Shown: piece after piece, positions 33,000 through 43,998 of the stretch | Layout: each line of letters begins with the position of its first letter | How positions within the stretch are numbered: the stretch's first letter is position 1 | DNA from: Oegoconia quadripuncta | Taxonomy: Eukaryota > Arthropoda > Insecta > Lepidoptera > Autostichidae | NCBI GenBank assembly: GCA_949316235.1 | Contig: OX438751.1 | Coordinates: forward strand, 22,382,801-22,446,800 | Length of the DNA stretch: 64,000 bases | Reading direction: 5' to 3' | Position numbers and translations under genes: made by a program | Notes under the pieces: generated by a model | Told to the model about the DNA's origin: nothing | What the model saw: only the letters and a program-made list of their open reading frames with translations | The model's database searches: none

Positions 33000-35594
33000 T
33001 CGCAAGAAAGTATTAAATTAATTTATAATGACAGAATGTCTTGTACAAAATTGACTGTCGTGAAGTGTGACTTACAGTAAAGAATTTGTTTTAACTTTCA
33101 TTCATTTAATTGTATTGTACATTTATAACAGACATATTGCTTGGAAAGGTTGAAGTACACATAGGGTAAAGATAGCATGAAATCACTCTAAACTTATTTA
33201 CCGGTTTTTACATAACGCCATTTGAGGTAATACATCTTAAAAAGAAATTTCTCATAAGAAATTCCATTCCGTCGCGAAATAGCGTCGGCTCCCGCGTTTA
33301 CAGCGAAAGGGTTCTGTAGTAATAAAGTAATTTATCCACATCCGATAACAGGCCAATAATCCCCGGGCGTACTCCACGAATATGAGGAATAAATAGCTAG
33401 GGTTACCGAACGGAGGGTTTGAAGCGTGCCGCAAGCGATAACGCCGGATGGATGCTCGGTGCAATGGATGCAGAGCCAAGCTGTTTGCTTGCTTTCCTGA
33501 GACAACCCTAAGGAAACTAATTTAGACTTCGATAGCTTAGTGAAATGTGCGGTTTGATGATAGGTGGCATCGACAATTTAGACGATCGCATAGGTAAAAT
33601 AACCAATATCTAAATCGTTTATACGACATTAACTATGTAATGTTAAAAAGACAGGATAAAATCCACTATAGCAGAACGCAATAGCTCAGTTTTGGTAATA
33701 GCAGTATCATGGCTTGGCAAGTACCTACTAAACTTTTCTAAAAATATTTCCTTTTGGAGAATTAAGTACTTAGCTTAAACAAATATATGTAAAACGATGA
33801 AGAAATATAATACAAATAAAGTGGCTGAACTAAGCAGAATTGAATTTTTACTGCAGTAGATACCATTTACTGCGATATTTTTATATCAACAATGTCTAAG
33901 TGAGATTCGAGACGTTTCACTAGAATAAAGAATCTATTTGTATTTGTGATGCTCACGCTAAACTTATATCTGAATTGAAAATAATTGTAAAGATAAAGTC
34001 ATTGGAGTCTTTCAATGGAATAGAAAAGAGGATTGCTAGACGATATAAATCACTTCTGAAAAACTCTAAATATATACTCATAGAATGAAGATTCTATAAA
34101 CAAAATGACTTCAGAAAAGAGGGTCCGATTACAAGTGCTGATTTAACGCTCGCTAGACCAAAGTTCTGCTCAATTCCAGCGGTATAAGAGAAAATTGGAC
34201 GATTTATGTGGCACTAGCGCTATTGTAGAGGAATGGTGTTCTAACTGGAATTTAGAAGCAAACCACACTGGTTTCAAGCACAGTCCTCTTATAGCAGTGA
34301 TACAACTACGTACAAAGGCTTAATTAGACATCTACTCTCACACATGTGCTCGATATAAGCGCTTTGCCATGCAAAAGTATTTTATACGGCGAATTTCACA
34401 CCCGCTTGAAGATCAATTGTAGTCTGTAAGCTGTGTTGATGGCATCTGAACAACGATTCCTACTAGGGTTACCGTTCGACATTGACCCGAAGATACACTG
34501 TGTTGAAGCATCTCGGGCTGTATAACTCGGAGAGTTCACTCTGGCGCACAATATTCGCGATAACGATTATTGCTTCATGAATATCTCACGAGTGACGGTA
34601 CGTTATTGTAAATTAGTTCGGGACGAGCTCCAGTTTGCTTGATGTTATGGCTTAATAGCTAGAAGTTTTAGGAGAGTATGAGTTTTACAGCGGTGGTTGA
34701 TGGATTTTCGGACGTTATTCACGAATTTTTAGCATGTTCATGAAAACAGTTCAACTTCCTCTGCATGTGTATATACATCTTACTGAATGTCCTACGTAAA
34801 CATTATAATGAAAGTAGCAGTGACCTTCTAGGATCGTATACTACAAGTTGCCCCCTCCTTGCACAGCACAAATTAAAGCTGGTTGTAAAGTACAATTATA
34901 CTGTAAACCTGTGGTTAAAAATAAATAATTCTTATTCTTGTTATATTGAAACGTTAGCTAGCTTCACAAACTTCCCTTCAATATTCAAAGCTGTTTACGA
35001 AACTAAATTAGGTACCTAATCGTATTTTGTCTAGTTAGAGTGTGATATTATTGCGAACCGGATTCATCAACATCCCTCCATTAGTACCACACGTGGGTGG
35101 ACAATGGGAAGGGTTACTGATACTTTTAGGTATTTTCCTACAAAATTGCTCTTATCGTATCAAATGCGTGGGTTTTGTAATAGTATTTCCTTTCTTAGTT
35201 ATGGGAACCATCACTTTTCATTTTGTTTATTTGCCCCTCTATTCAGACAAACGTTTTCGGTTCATGTTTACAAAGAGGTAATGACTTTCGTCCATGTAAC
35301 TAAATAGTGAGACACGGTTTGGCTGGCGGGTTCCGCATTGCGTGATTCCCGGAAGCCTAGATAGCTAACCTCTCCGGTCATAAAATAGGCTTTACACAAA
35401 AAGGTTGGCCTCCATTTAAGCCGTTATCTGTGGTTTCGGCGCGTGCTTTTTCGACGAGTTTTTATAACACTTTCAACCCAATTTTACGTTTATTAAATGA
35501 AAATGAAAATATATTTTGCGAATATGTATTTGGCCTTTTAAAATTTCAAATTAAGTGGTAGGTTGGGTTGAGGGTTTTTTTATATTTCAGAGAC
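33000..35594. other. long single-copy-like stretch
   Basis: About 2.6 kb with almost no recognised repeats, the longest such stretch besides the neighbourhood of 57.6-58.9 kb. Open frames of up to 84 codons have no domains. Candidate intronic or regulatory host DNA. Confidence 0.45.
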
Positions 35595-35784
35595 TTACAA
35601 CAATCATCTAGCTCCAAACTAAGGAAAGATTGTACTATGGTTACTGGATAACGGATAAACATACATAAATATTTGTATAAACATCCATGACTCGGGAATA
35701 AATGTTCGTATTCATCACACAAATATTTACCCATCGTGGGGTTCGAACCTGCAACCGTTACTATCCACTACACCAATCGGTCAT
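35595..35784 (-). mobile_element. SINE-B
   Basis: CATCTAGCTCCAAACTAAGG, ATAACGGATAAACATACATA, CATCCATGACTCGGGAATAA and the complement of a box B (GGTTCGAACC). The anticodon-side part of the head is shortened: GCAACCGTTACTATCC. Confidence 0.8.
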
Positions 35785-35824
35785 CATATGATAATGATGA
35801 ATCGTAAAATTGGCCATGATATAA

Positions 35825-35980
35825 GATGACCAACCCGTCTCTTCCCGTGGCTATCGTAACGAAAAGGCAGCTTAAGGGACCGTGGGGAAAGGACGCAGGC
35901 CGCTTCCAGCCAGTCGATCTGGAAATCTATGGGGTGGGCCTATGTTCAGCAGGCTGGTAATCATTACATGATGAAGGGAC
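35825..35980. mobile_element. LINE 3' remnant
   Basis: CAACCCGTCTCTTCCCGTGG, CTTAAGGGACCGTGGGG, GATCTGGAAATCTATGGGG and GGCCTATGTTCAGCAGGCTG form a diverged LINE-type 3' end with ATGATGAA residue of a tail. Confidence 0.55.
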
Positions 35981-36062
35981 CGTGAGCGCAATAGCATACA
36001 CCAGTGATGTACAGCAGCGTCATTGGACAACTCTCAAAATTCTGCGATCGCCAACTGGCCTG

Positions 36063-36303
36063 GGGTCTACTCTCTAACGAAACTTGCTTCGGACGGCCGT
36101 AACTTCGGACTATTTCTTTTGCAGCTTGCTATGTCAATTATAAACCAAGCGTCATTAGTTTTCTTTTGTTGTATATAGTTGGACATCACAAGTTAGTACG
36201 GGACGCAAGGAACGTCTGAAGTTATGCAAATAAAGGATTCTTAGCACGAGAAAAAGTCCAAAATGACAGCCGTCCGAAGCTATTTTCGTTAGAGAGTTTA
36301 CCC
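36063..36303. mobile_element. 240-bp TIR element F, copy 2
   Basis: Same termini and length as 32358-32597: GGGTCTACTCTCTAACGAAA at left, CGTTAGAGAGTTTACCC at right. Interior matches throughout (GTTGTATATAGTTGGACATC, GACGCAAGGAACGTCTGAAG). A target duplication is not evident: flanks are GCCTG and CCAGC. Confidence 0.82.
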
Positions 36304-37537
36304 CCAGCTTAGCGTGGTGATTAGGACTGATCTTCTATGGAAATTTATACATAATAATAATAATACTTTATTTTCTTCGTCACAACCATACTTCAAAATA
36401 TAGGTATACAGGTGGTAATGGAGCTGGTGAGTACGTGTGAAGACTGGTGCCTGATCTAAGCGTGAGCCTGTGTTTCAGGTCACCAGTACCCCCGATTTAT
36501 TTCTCGGATGTGATATCTTCTATGGAAATTGATACAATATGCGCCATTGATGGATCCACTTAGGCTATTGATTTAATGATGATATGAATTGTAAAATAGG
36601 AGGTATTTAACCCAATAAAAACGTTTTGACCAAACAGAATATAAGTAGTTCGTGTAGGAAAATGTTACTAAAATTCACCCCGAAAATATAGATTGCAGCG
36701 AACATCACAGTTTGGCCTACATTTAAAATCCCTTATTTAATCCTAAAAGAGGATATACTGATTAATCCCCTAAAAGTCCGCGATTCAAATCCCCAGTCAC
36801 GGGCTTTAGTTATGGGGATCGCGGACGCGGTTATGGGCATGTTTGTGAATTGCTGATATTATCTTAATAGGAAGGCGCGAAGGATTTAGTACGTTCGCCC
36901 GAGGGGTGGGCCCGACTAGGCAACGTGGTTATTCGTACCTATTATAATTAGAAATAATATTGCGGTAAGCGAAAAGGGTGCTTTTATTGCTAATAAAGAA
37001 GTCTGTTAATCTTCCAAAGCATCTACAGGATGTTATCAAAAATGCTTGCAAAACAACGTGATCCATTGCGAATGTTATGAGGTGGTAGGTAGGTGTCGCC
37101 AAGTTTCATTGCTTGCATTACTGTGCTCATCAAGCATAGGAGAGCTAGTGAATTTTCAAGTCTACAAGACTTCTTCCATGCCAATAGCTGAGTATAGAGT
37201 GAGAGTTCTTACACGGTAGAAATTATTTTTTTTTTAAATCGCTGTAAGGTTTCGGTTCTTAATAAAAATACAACCAATCCGCGTCTTCCCGTGGGTGTCG
37301 TAAACGGCGACTATGGAACTTTCCACCGAGAAACATCTATAGGTTTGCATGTTTGAAGGGCGATGGGCTCACCCCCTTTGACGTGTGCTTTTCTGTATAT
37401 TTCTAAAAGGTGAACCGTAGATGTTGTTTGTAGATGTTTGTAACACATTTGGGATGAAAGTCGTAATGTTATGTATGTAAATAAAATGAATGGTAACAAA
37501 ACAAAAATATATTTAATAGGCAAGAACCAATTTTGAT
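36304..37537. other. gene-free, with repeat fragments
   Basis: Bases 36350-36470 begin AATAATAATAATACTTTATT, the complement of a retroelement tail. Bases 37270-37440 (CCGCGTCTTCCCGTGGGTG, CGATGGGCTCACCCCC, CTGTATATTTCTAAAAGG) belong to a dispersed family also seen on the opposite strand at 42945-43110 and 44100-44230. Confidence 0.45.
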
Positions 37538-37680
37538 AGTACTGTTGTGTTCCGGTTGTAAGAGATAAAATAACCAGTTCCCCAAATAACTTGACTCTGA
37601 ACCTGCTGCCTTACCTTCACTTAACATCAGGTGTGATTGAGGTGAAACACAAATCAGTTGTGCTTAAACCTAAAAAAGCT
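37538..37680 (+). mobile_element. SINE-C, 5'-truncated
   Basis: TACTGTTGTGTTCCGGTTGT, AGAGATAAAATAACCAG, CACTTAACATCAGGTGTG and CAGTTGTGCTTAAACC. The A-rich tail is diverged. Confidence 0.65.
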
Positions 37681-37683
37681 TTG

Positions 37684-37790
37684 ACTATATTTTTTTTATT
37701 ATTTTATTTTATTTATTGGTACACAAAACAGATTACAATCGTACATGAGAAGAACTTAAAATTAACTTAGATTCGAACTAGATTGGAATC
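37684..37790 (-). mobile_element. retroelement 3' tail
   Basis: TTTTTTATTATTTTATTTTA..TTTATTGG followed by TACACAAAACAGATTACAAT is the complement of a LINE-type polyadenylated 3' end. No coding part remains. Confidence 0.5.
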
Positions 37791-38334
37791 CCAAGCATGT
37801 ACACACAACACAACACAACAAGAACAAGCTTAATTATTGTTTCTTTTTTAATAATAAAACTGACAGAATAAAACTAGCTTTACACTTTTAAAAAGTAAAA
37901 TTGGGATAGAGCTCAATTGAGGAAATGTTTTACTAGCCTTATTATTAATTTAATTCAGTGATAATTTCTGAAACCACCGTAAATCATTTCAGAGTTTCAC
38001 TCGTATTTAGGCACATCCTGTACAACACGTGACGTAAGCCTCTTCCATTATTCTACACGTCTGTCTGTCAATTACGTTAATATTCCATAGCTTTTAGAAA
38101 TTGTGCTGACGATAGCGATTTTATAAAAGGCTCATCATTTCAAATACATCCCTTTTCGTTACGACTAAGGGATTTATACAGTGGATGGGAATCGTCATAA
38201 AATCGTAGTGTTGAGACTAGCGAGGATTGAGGGATTTATAATGCTTCACAATTTCTTCTTAGTCATGGATTGTTCACGATCTTTTCCATCATCGAAAAGT
38301 GAACGATAATTATTATTAATCAATTCTATAATAA
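37791..38334. other. no recognised gene
   Basis: Short CACAACACAA tandem run near 37803-37820; otherwise unassigned. Confidence 0.4.
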
Positions 38335-38590
38335 TAATAAAAAATAAATATCTTTGCACATACACACAGCGCCATCTAGTACCGCACTAAGAAACTAGGT
38401 TTGTATTATACATACCAGATGGTTGATAAACTACACAAATTCATTTTTATTTGTAAATAAATACATATATAAATGAAAAACATCCATAACTCGGGAACAC
38501 ATGTCAACATATGCCCCTAGCGGGATTCGAACCCGCGACCTATTGGTAGAGCAGCAGAGTTTCCAACCACTACACCAAACAGATCGTCGA
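38335..38590 (-). mobile_element. SINE-A, near full length
   Basis: Complete tail and body with an intact box B complement (GGATTCGAACC). The 'tccgtattcatcacac' segment between the AACACATGT and AACATATGCCCC blocks is deleted. Confidence 0.87.
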
Positions 38591-38733
38591 GTAGATCTTT
38601 CCGTCATTACGCTATATAATATCTTTCCGCCCCCGAATTTGTCTCAGTGGTAGTACTTTCATACCGGATGAGTTTTTTTACTGCATGGAAAAAATAGGAC
38701 ATTAGGTAAGTGAAACAGAAGTTGTTTTCTGGT

Positions 38734-38824
38734 TAAACCATCTGGTTCCATAATACAAGCCTAATAGTTGCTTAGGGAACTAGATGGCGCTGTGTGTAAG
38801 TCCAAGGACATTTATTTATTTATT
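38734..38824 (+). mobile_element. SINE-A 3' fragment
   Basis: AACCATCTGGTTCCATAATA, GCTTAGGGAACTAGATGG, GCGCTGTGTGTAAGTCC and a TATTTATTTATT tail; head missing. Confidence 0.75.
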
Positions 38825-39175
38825 ACTCAGCAATAAAGCACAAACAACGTCGATCGCTGAGGAACCTTATGCCACACGAGTTTACAACGTCACATGACTA
38901 TGATTTAGTAGAATATTTCGTGTAATTCATTGCGCATAAACGCACGCACATTTGTCTGTAGCGATAAGGTTGTAGGGGCCTTATTTTACTTCTGGCACGC
39001 GTATTCGACACTTGTCATACTTAGTACAGTATTATAGAATCAGTAGATCAACTACATTGTGATCCAGAGTTCGTTCACTACACTGTGCTAGATAGGAATG
39101 TCATCATTGTATTCTGGGTATCTATGTACCTACCCTGAGTTTAAAAAATCAAAGTCAAATTTAGTAGGTATAGTA
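38825..39175. other. no recognised feature
   Basis: Nothing recognised. Confidence 0.4.
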
Positions 39176-39345
39176 ATTTTTTTATGCACAAAGTCATAGC
39201 GATTGATCTCAATCACACCTGATGTTAAGTGACGATGAGGCCGAGGGTGGAAGTGTACTGACCCAGAAACCTCATCGTATTTGGGGGACTGGCTATCTTA
39301 TCTCTGACAACCGGAACACAACAATGCTATTAACATTGGTGATTT
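39176..39345 (-). mobile_element. SINE-C, head missing
   Basis: Tail complement TTTTTTATGCACAAAG, then CAATCACACCTGATGTTAAG, CGAGGGTGGAAGTGTACTGA, TATCTTATCTCTGACAACCG and CACAACAATGCTATTAACAT. Confidence 0.75.
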
Positions 39346-39885
39346 GAGTCATCTGATATGCTGCTATAATTGCAATCTGTTTCTACTTTAGTATGTTTAG
39401 GCCTGGTTTAAAACTCAGAATAATGGTGTGTGCTGATAAATGAAACCGTTGTGAAGCTTTTGTATAATTTACTAAAAAGAAGAAGATGATTAACTGGCTT
39501 TTCTTACTCTTTGAATAAAAGTATCTAAATCGGTGTAGAAGGAGGTTACTATAAGCGGAAGCTTGTGGTTGAACTGAGTAGATTATTAAAAATATAGATA
39601 TACATTTTGATTTTAGTAATACAGGCAACACAGAGTTATTCTAATACGAGCACTTGCTTATAGAGTGACTGAACATAGACACATTTGTGCCTGCGTTTGG
39701 GAAAGCAAGTGAGCGAGTTTACGAACATAATTTCATGGAAATGTAGATATTTAAATGTTATCGGGAAAATTTGGCCTTCTAGAATTACGAAGTATCGACA
39801 ATTTGGCATTCTAGGATTGTGATACATTTTATGAGGGATTTAGATTTCTGAGAAGGTGGCATTTCTGGATTATGACTTATTGGAG
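39346..39885. other. no recognised feature
   Basis: AT-rich; nothing recognised. Confidence 0.4.
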
Positions 39886-40151
39886 AACTTTGTGTGTATT
39901 ATCGGATAACTATTAGTTAAGTATAGGCAGCGTTCATTTTTAAAAGTAAAGCACATGAAAAGAGCTCTGTTCAAATTTTTTAAATTATGTCATTTAGCCC
40001 GAAATTAAAAAAATATTTCATGTGAAACCTTGAAATAATATTCCTTTTACCAAATAAAAAAAGAAATTGGATATAGCTTTGAAAATCGCAGGCATTGGTA
40101 CATATGATTAACGAAGAAAAAAAACCTCCAAATTCATAGGTAAAGACCCAA
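39886..40151. mobile_element. mariner-like MITE, copy 3 (truncated)
   Basis: Aligns with copy 2 from its AACTTTGTGTGTATTATCGG segment to the right end GGTAAAGACCCAA, which is followed by TA (40152-40153). The left third, with the TTAGGTCC terminus, is missing. Confidence 0.78.
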
Positions 40152-40153
40152 TA

Positions 40154-40651
40154 TTATCTCGCGCTATACATATAAACCTTTATCGCTCCTGTCATGGTAC
40201 TAGTATTGGAGGTTTAAGTTTTCTTATGGCTCTTTTCTCAGGAAACTTTCCAGTTCACACTTTTTAAGCAGGACTAAACAATGATTTTTGATATTATCTT
40301 CTATTCTGTGGTTCTGATTTCCACCTTTAACTACTGCCGCAGGGTGCCAACCGTGCCAGGGCAGTGACCCAATTGTGAATACGTAAATAATACAATGCCA
40401 CCATGTTTGATGTTCCGTACGTGGGCATAAAGTGAAAATTATGGCGACACTCGTAGCTAATGTGGCAGTTTCGTGCTGGAATTTAGTGCTGGCGTGGCGG
40501 GAGCATTGTTACTGTGACGATATTCGAAGGATACAATCCATCATGTCATAGTCGTTATTTTTAATAGTTGAAATTTTGGTTAATTTAATTCAGTATATGG
40601 TTGCTATAGACCGCTTCCGTGGCTTGTACCTAAGCCAAATGAGGTTTATTT
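40154..40651. other. no gene; possible SINE-C head
   Basis: Bases 40607-40641 (GACCGCTTCCGTGGCTTG) resemble the head of SINE-C as seen at 50366. Otherwise unassigned. Confidence 0.35.
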
Positions 40652-40721
40652 ATACAAACTCTGATCTATGGACGTTTCTAATGTTATTACATTAGAAACG
40701 TCCATAGATCAGAGTTTGTAT
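40652..40721. repeat. perfect hairpin, 32-bp arms and 6-nt loop
   Basis: Bases 40652-40683 and 40690-40721 are exact reverse complements; TTATTA is the loop. The arms read ATACAAACTCTGATCTATGG and onward to CTAATG. Neither a known miRNA seed nor a TIR family was recognised. A transcript would form a 70-nt stem-loop of pre-miRNA size, but perfect pairing is unusual for animal miRNA precursors. Confidence 0.9.
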
Positions 40722-41977
40722 TATACCAAAATTTAAATATATGAAGTATACCTAAATATTTGTAAAATATGTATTTTATTCTGTTATTTTAATTATGGTC
40801 ACCCTATTTAGTTATTTCCTTTAATATGAACCACATTGGAAATTTTGATGTCAAGAAAATATAAAAGTTTTGACGCTTTAAAAAGGTTCTATTTTTTATA
40901 AGATACCCACTATAATTATATCGTAGGTCGCCCCAGTTCAATCGCCAACTGGTATGCTTATTTTTGTACAGTGGTATTGGAAATAAAAATAGGGCTTAAG
41001 CATTTTCAAGCAAGCATCATCTGTGGGAAAAGAAGCGGCGCAAGAAATCCAATGGGATCATTTTTCTTATCTTTTCTTTTCTTTTCTTTTTATATTGTAT
41101 TTATATATTAATAATACTAATATAAACTATTATAGGAAACAGAGAGCCAATTACAGGTCCTCACAAATAAGATTATCTTAGTACAAGTAAAAGTAGTTTG
41201 GGACTAGATGATTAGTGTAAGTGTCTGAAATATTCATTTATTATTATTCATTGTTATTCTATACTAGAAGATTTATATTACTAGGTAATTGATGTAAAAC
41301 GAAACTCTCCAAATGTATCCCTCTAGTTAATTCTAAATAATCTCAAGTCGGACAAAGAGTCACGATTAATTATCAAAATAAAAAAAGAAAAAGATTACAT
41401 TGCTTGACTTTACTGACCGAGAGAGTTATTAATTCACTAATTTAAATAATTCAATGACTATTCAGACAATCTTGCGCAACAGTAAATAAAGTCGTGTGAA
41501 CAGAGTACCAACACATAAACAAAAACGTGTACAGAACACGGTCAAGCCGGATTTATCACCTCTATCCGATTACCCTTCTGAATGCACTTTGCATGTAAAC
41601 AACTCCACCTTATTTATTGGCCAATAGGGACCATTTTACCGTGGATCCTTAATTTTCATATGTAGGTTATTTGATGAATATTAAAAACTTAAACGCTGCT
41701 CATATTTCCCACAAGTAAATAGCTTTATAAAGAGTTAAGATGTTATTAGCATTTTGTACGAATACGTAATGGTTGTGTGTTTAATAGGATTTAGTAGGTT
41801 TCCTCTCATTTGTGGTCAGTTAACACCTTGAGTTAATGGTTGTTAATTTGTGTGAAGGCTTAGTATGCATACTACTACCGTTCCAGTTTGAGCGGCTAAA
41901 AAGTTATATATTTCTTTATATTTTGTTTTATTGCGACAGCATGCCTCATCATATACTACACTTTACTTAGGTGCCTA
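40722..41977. other. no recognised gene
   Basis: A (CTTTT)n run lies at about 41070-41091. Otherwise AT-rich and unassigned. Confidence 0.4.
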
Positions 41978-42110
41978 TAGTTTTTTTATGCATAACGGGT
42001 TGGTACTTGACCTCGCAATCACACCTGATGTTTAGTGAAGATGAGGTCGAAGTTGGAATCTTATTTGGCGGACTGGCTATCTTATATCTGACAACCAGAA
42101 CACAATACTT
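41978..42110 (-). mobile_element. SINE-C, partial
   Basis: GTTTTTTTATGCATAACGGG, CAATCACACCTGATG, GATGAGGTCGAAGTTGG, then a deletion to GGCGGACTGGCTATCTTATA and CCAGAACACAATAC. Confidence 0.7.
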
Positions 42111-42183
42111 ACGGATCGAACGGAATACCCATAATGTAATACTTGGATCTAATTGTTTGTGCCATGAAGTTTAAATATTTTTT

Positions 42184-42276
42184 TCTTTCTGTCAATCCGA
42201 ACTGGGCCCGTGTATTGTGGCCCACACTCAGAGTTAGAGGAGGCTGTGCCCAACGTGTTAGGCTGCTGATGATGAT
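42184..42276 (+). repeat. dispersed SINE/LINE 3' fragment
   Basis: CAATCCGAACTGGGCCCGTG, GGCCCACACTCAGAG, GGAGGCTGTGCCCAACGTG and GCTGATGATGATG: the same kind of end as 26150-26240 and 48355-48460. Confidence 0.6.
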
Positions 42277-42329
42277 GGGCCTTGGCAACTGAGAAGAGAC
42301 TATCCCTCTCCCTCGACGGACGGTTTTTG

Positions 42330-42392
42330 CACTCTTCACTAACATCAGGTGTTATTGAGGTCAAGTGCTAACCCGTTGTGCATAAAAAAATA
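42330..42392 (+). mobile_element. SINE-C 3' fragment
   Basis: CACTAACATCAGGTGTTATT, GAGGTCAAGTGCTAACCCG and TTGTGCATAAAAAAATAAAA: body end and tail in the orientation opposite to the copy at 41978. Confidence 0.7.
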
Positions 42393-43612
42393 AAAATAAA
42401 AAAAGTTCTATGTTTTTACCGCAATAGTCAGCGGTGTAAGGGCTGTTATACCGATGATATCCGTTCTCCCGCATCCGAAACCGCAAACCGCCAGCAGTCG
42501 CATGACAAACCGACGCGACCGCAGCTATTCTGCAATTGTGGGCTGAATGCACTATATTGCACAAGTCTATCCTGCCATAGACAGTTGACAAGGTTAGAGG
42601 CAAAAATATCCCTCGCCCGGTCCAATTTACAAGGTACCTGAAAAGGTAAAAACGGGACCCTCATAGAATCACTTTGTTATCCGTCTGAATATAATATATC
42701 CATCATGACACTATTTCTCAGGAACGTTGAGTATCAAGCAGATATACGGAGCAGGGAAAGTAGCTATAGTGCCTTATTAAATACTATTTAGAAAAAAAAA
42801 TAAGCAAGCGTTTGTTAATGGACTACTTACGCCATTTGGGAACGAGCGAACTGTACAAATTCCCAACGACATATTATTCTATTTTTTCAAGTTGCATATA
42901 CATACATAATATCACTATATTTATCCCAAATGAGGTAGGCTGAGATATCCCAAACATTAACATTTGGGTGTTCTAAACATTAAAAGTTTAATGCTTGAAA
43001 CCACACCCACGTTTCGTCTTTAGAAATATACAGAATTGCACAACTGACAGAGGGTGAGTCTTGGTCGCTTTTTACGACATCCACGGGAAGACCACACAGC
43101 AAAACTTGCAAATTTCTAGCTATTTATAAAAAAGTGTATTCCACTATTACCATCCTTAGAACAAATCCACATATTCAATTGAAAGGATAGCTGAATGATT
43201 TTAAAAGATTATCGCATGAGGTGAGATCAAGTGGAATTGGGATCGTAATCGGTACCTACCTGTTAATTAGTGCGTTGTGGATGCAGATACCGATTCGGAT
43301 TGAGCCCAATCGAGTGCTCTCTCAATGATTGATTAATCGATGCTCGTCGACGGGATCGCCGTCCGACTTAATTGAAAAGTCGACGTCTCGATTCCGAGTC
43401 GATCGATTACTCGATATGCACATGATTAATTCGTTGTTTGTTCCGCGTTTGATCAAATTATTAGGCGAAGGGTGACTTAATTAATAAAATTTATCTACTG
43501 TCAAACATAATACACTAAGTTTATTTCATATAATATACTTTATTTATAATATAATTTATAATATATTTCATAAAATACAGTCCATGAGTCTATACATATT
43601 ATATGGTGATTA
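42393..43612. other. gene-free, with one repeat fragment
   Basis: Bases 42945-43110 (CCCAAACATTAACATTTGGG, AGAAATATACAGAATTGCAC, GACATCCACGGGAAGACC) belong to the family at 37270-37440, here on the opposite strand. Bases 43230-43450 are probably single-copy with several CGAT motifs. Confidence 0.4.
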
Positions 43613-43718
43613 GGTAACTGATTGGTGTAGTGGGTAGTGACCCGGCTTTTGAAACCAACGGTTGCTGGGAGTGCGAACATTTATTCCCGAGTCATGGAAC
43701 ATCCTATAAATAATTTAA
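43613..43718 (+). mobile_element. SINE-B with deletion
   Basis: ACTGATTGGTGTAGTGGGTA head and GAAACCAACGGTTGC. Box B and the adjoining GAATCCCG part are lost; the element resumes at ACATTTATTCCCGAGTCATG. Confidence 0.7.
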
Positions 43719-43888
43719 TGGGAGACTAAGGTAAAAATCGATTATACATAAAGCACATATAACAAAACACGATCGTGACAAAATGCGATTAGGGAAAAAA
43801 TCCTACCGATGAAAAATGCGTTCGAGGCATCCATATACCAAATCAATTTATGAAGTTTACCCGTTATCTAGTAGGTATCATAGTTATA

Positions 43889-43998
43889 TAAATAATAAAT
43901 AAATATCTTTGCACATACACACAAGCGTCATCTAGGTCCACAGTAAGCATCTAGGCTTGTGTTATGGATACCAGATGGTTGATAAACTACACAAAATT
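43889..43998 (-). mobile_element. SINE-A 3' fragment
   Basis: AATAAATAAATATCTTTGCA, AAGCGTCATCTAGGTCC, GTAAGCATCTAGGCTTGTG and CCAGATGGTTGATAAACTAC; the head side is missing. Confidence 0.78.

Noticed and set aside
40652..40721. call as a miRNA gene
   Set aside because: Arms pair perfectly without bulges and no known seed was recognised; small RNA evidence would be needed.
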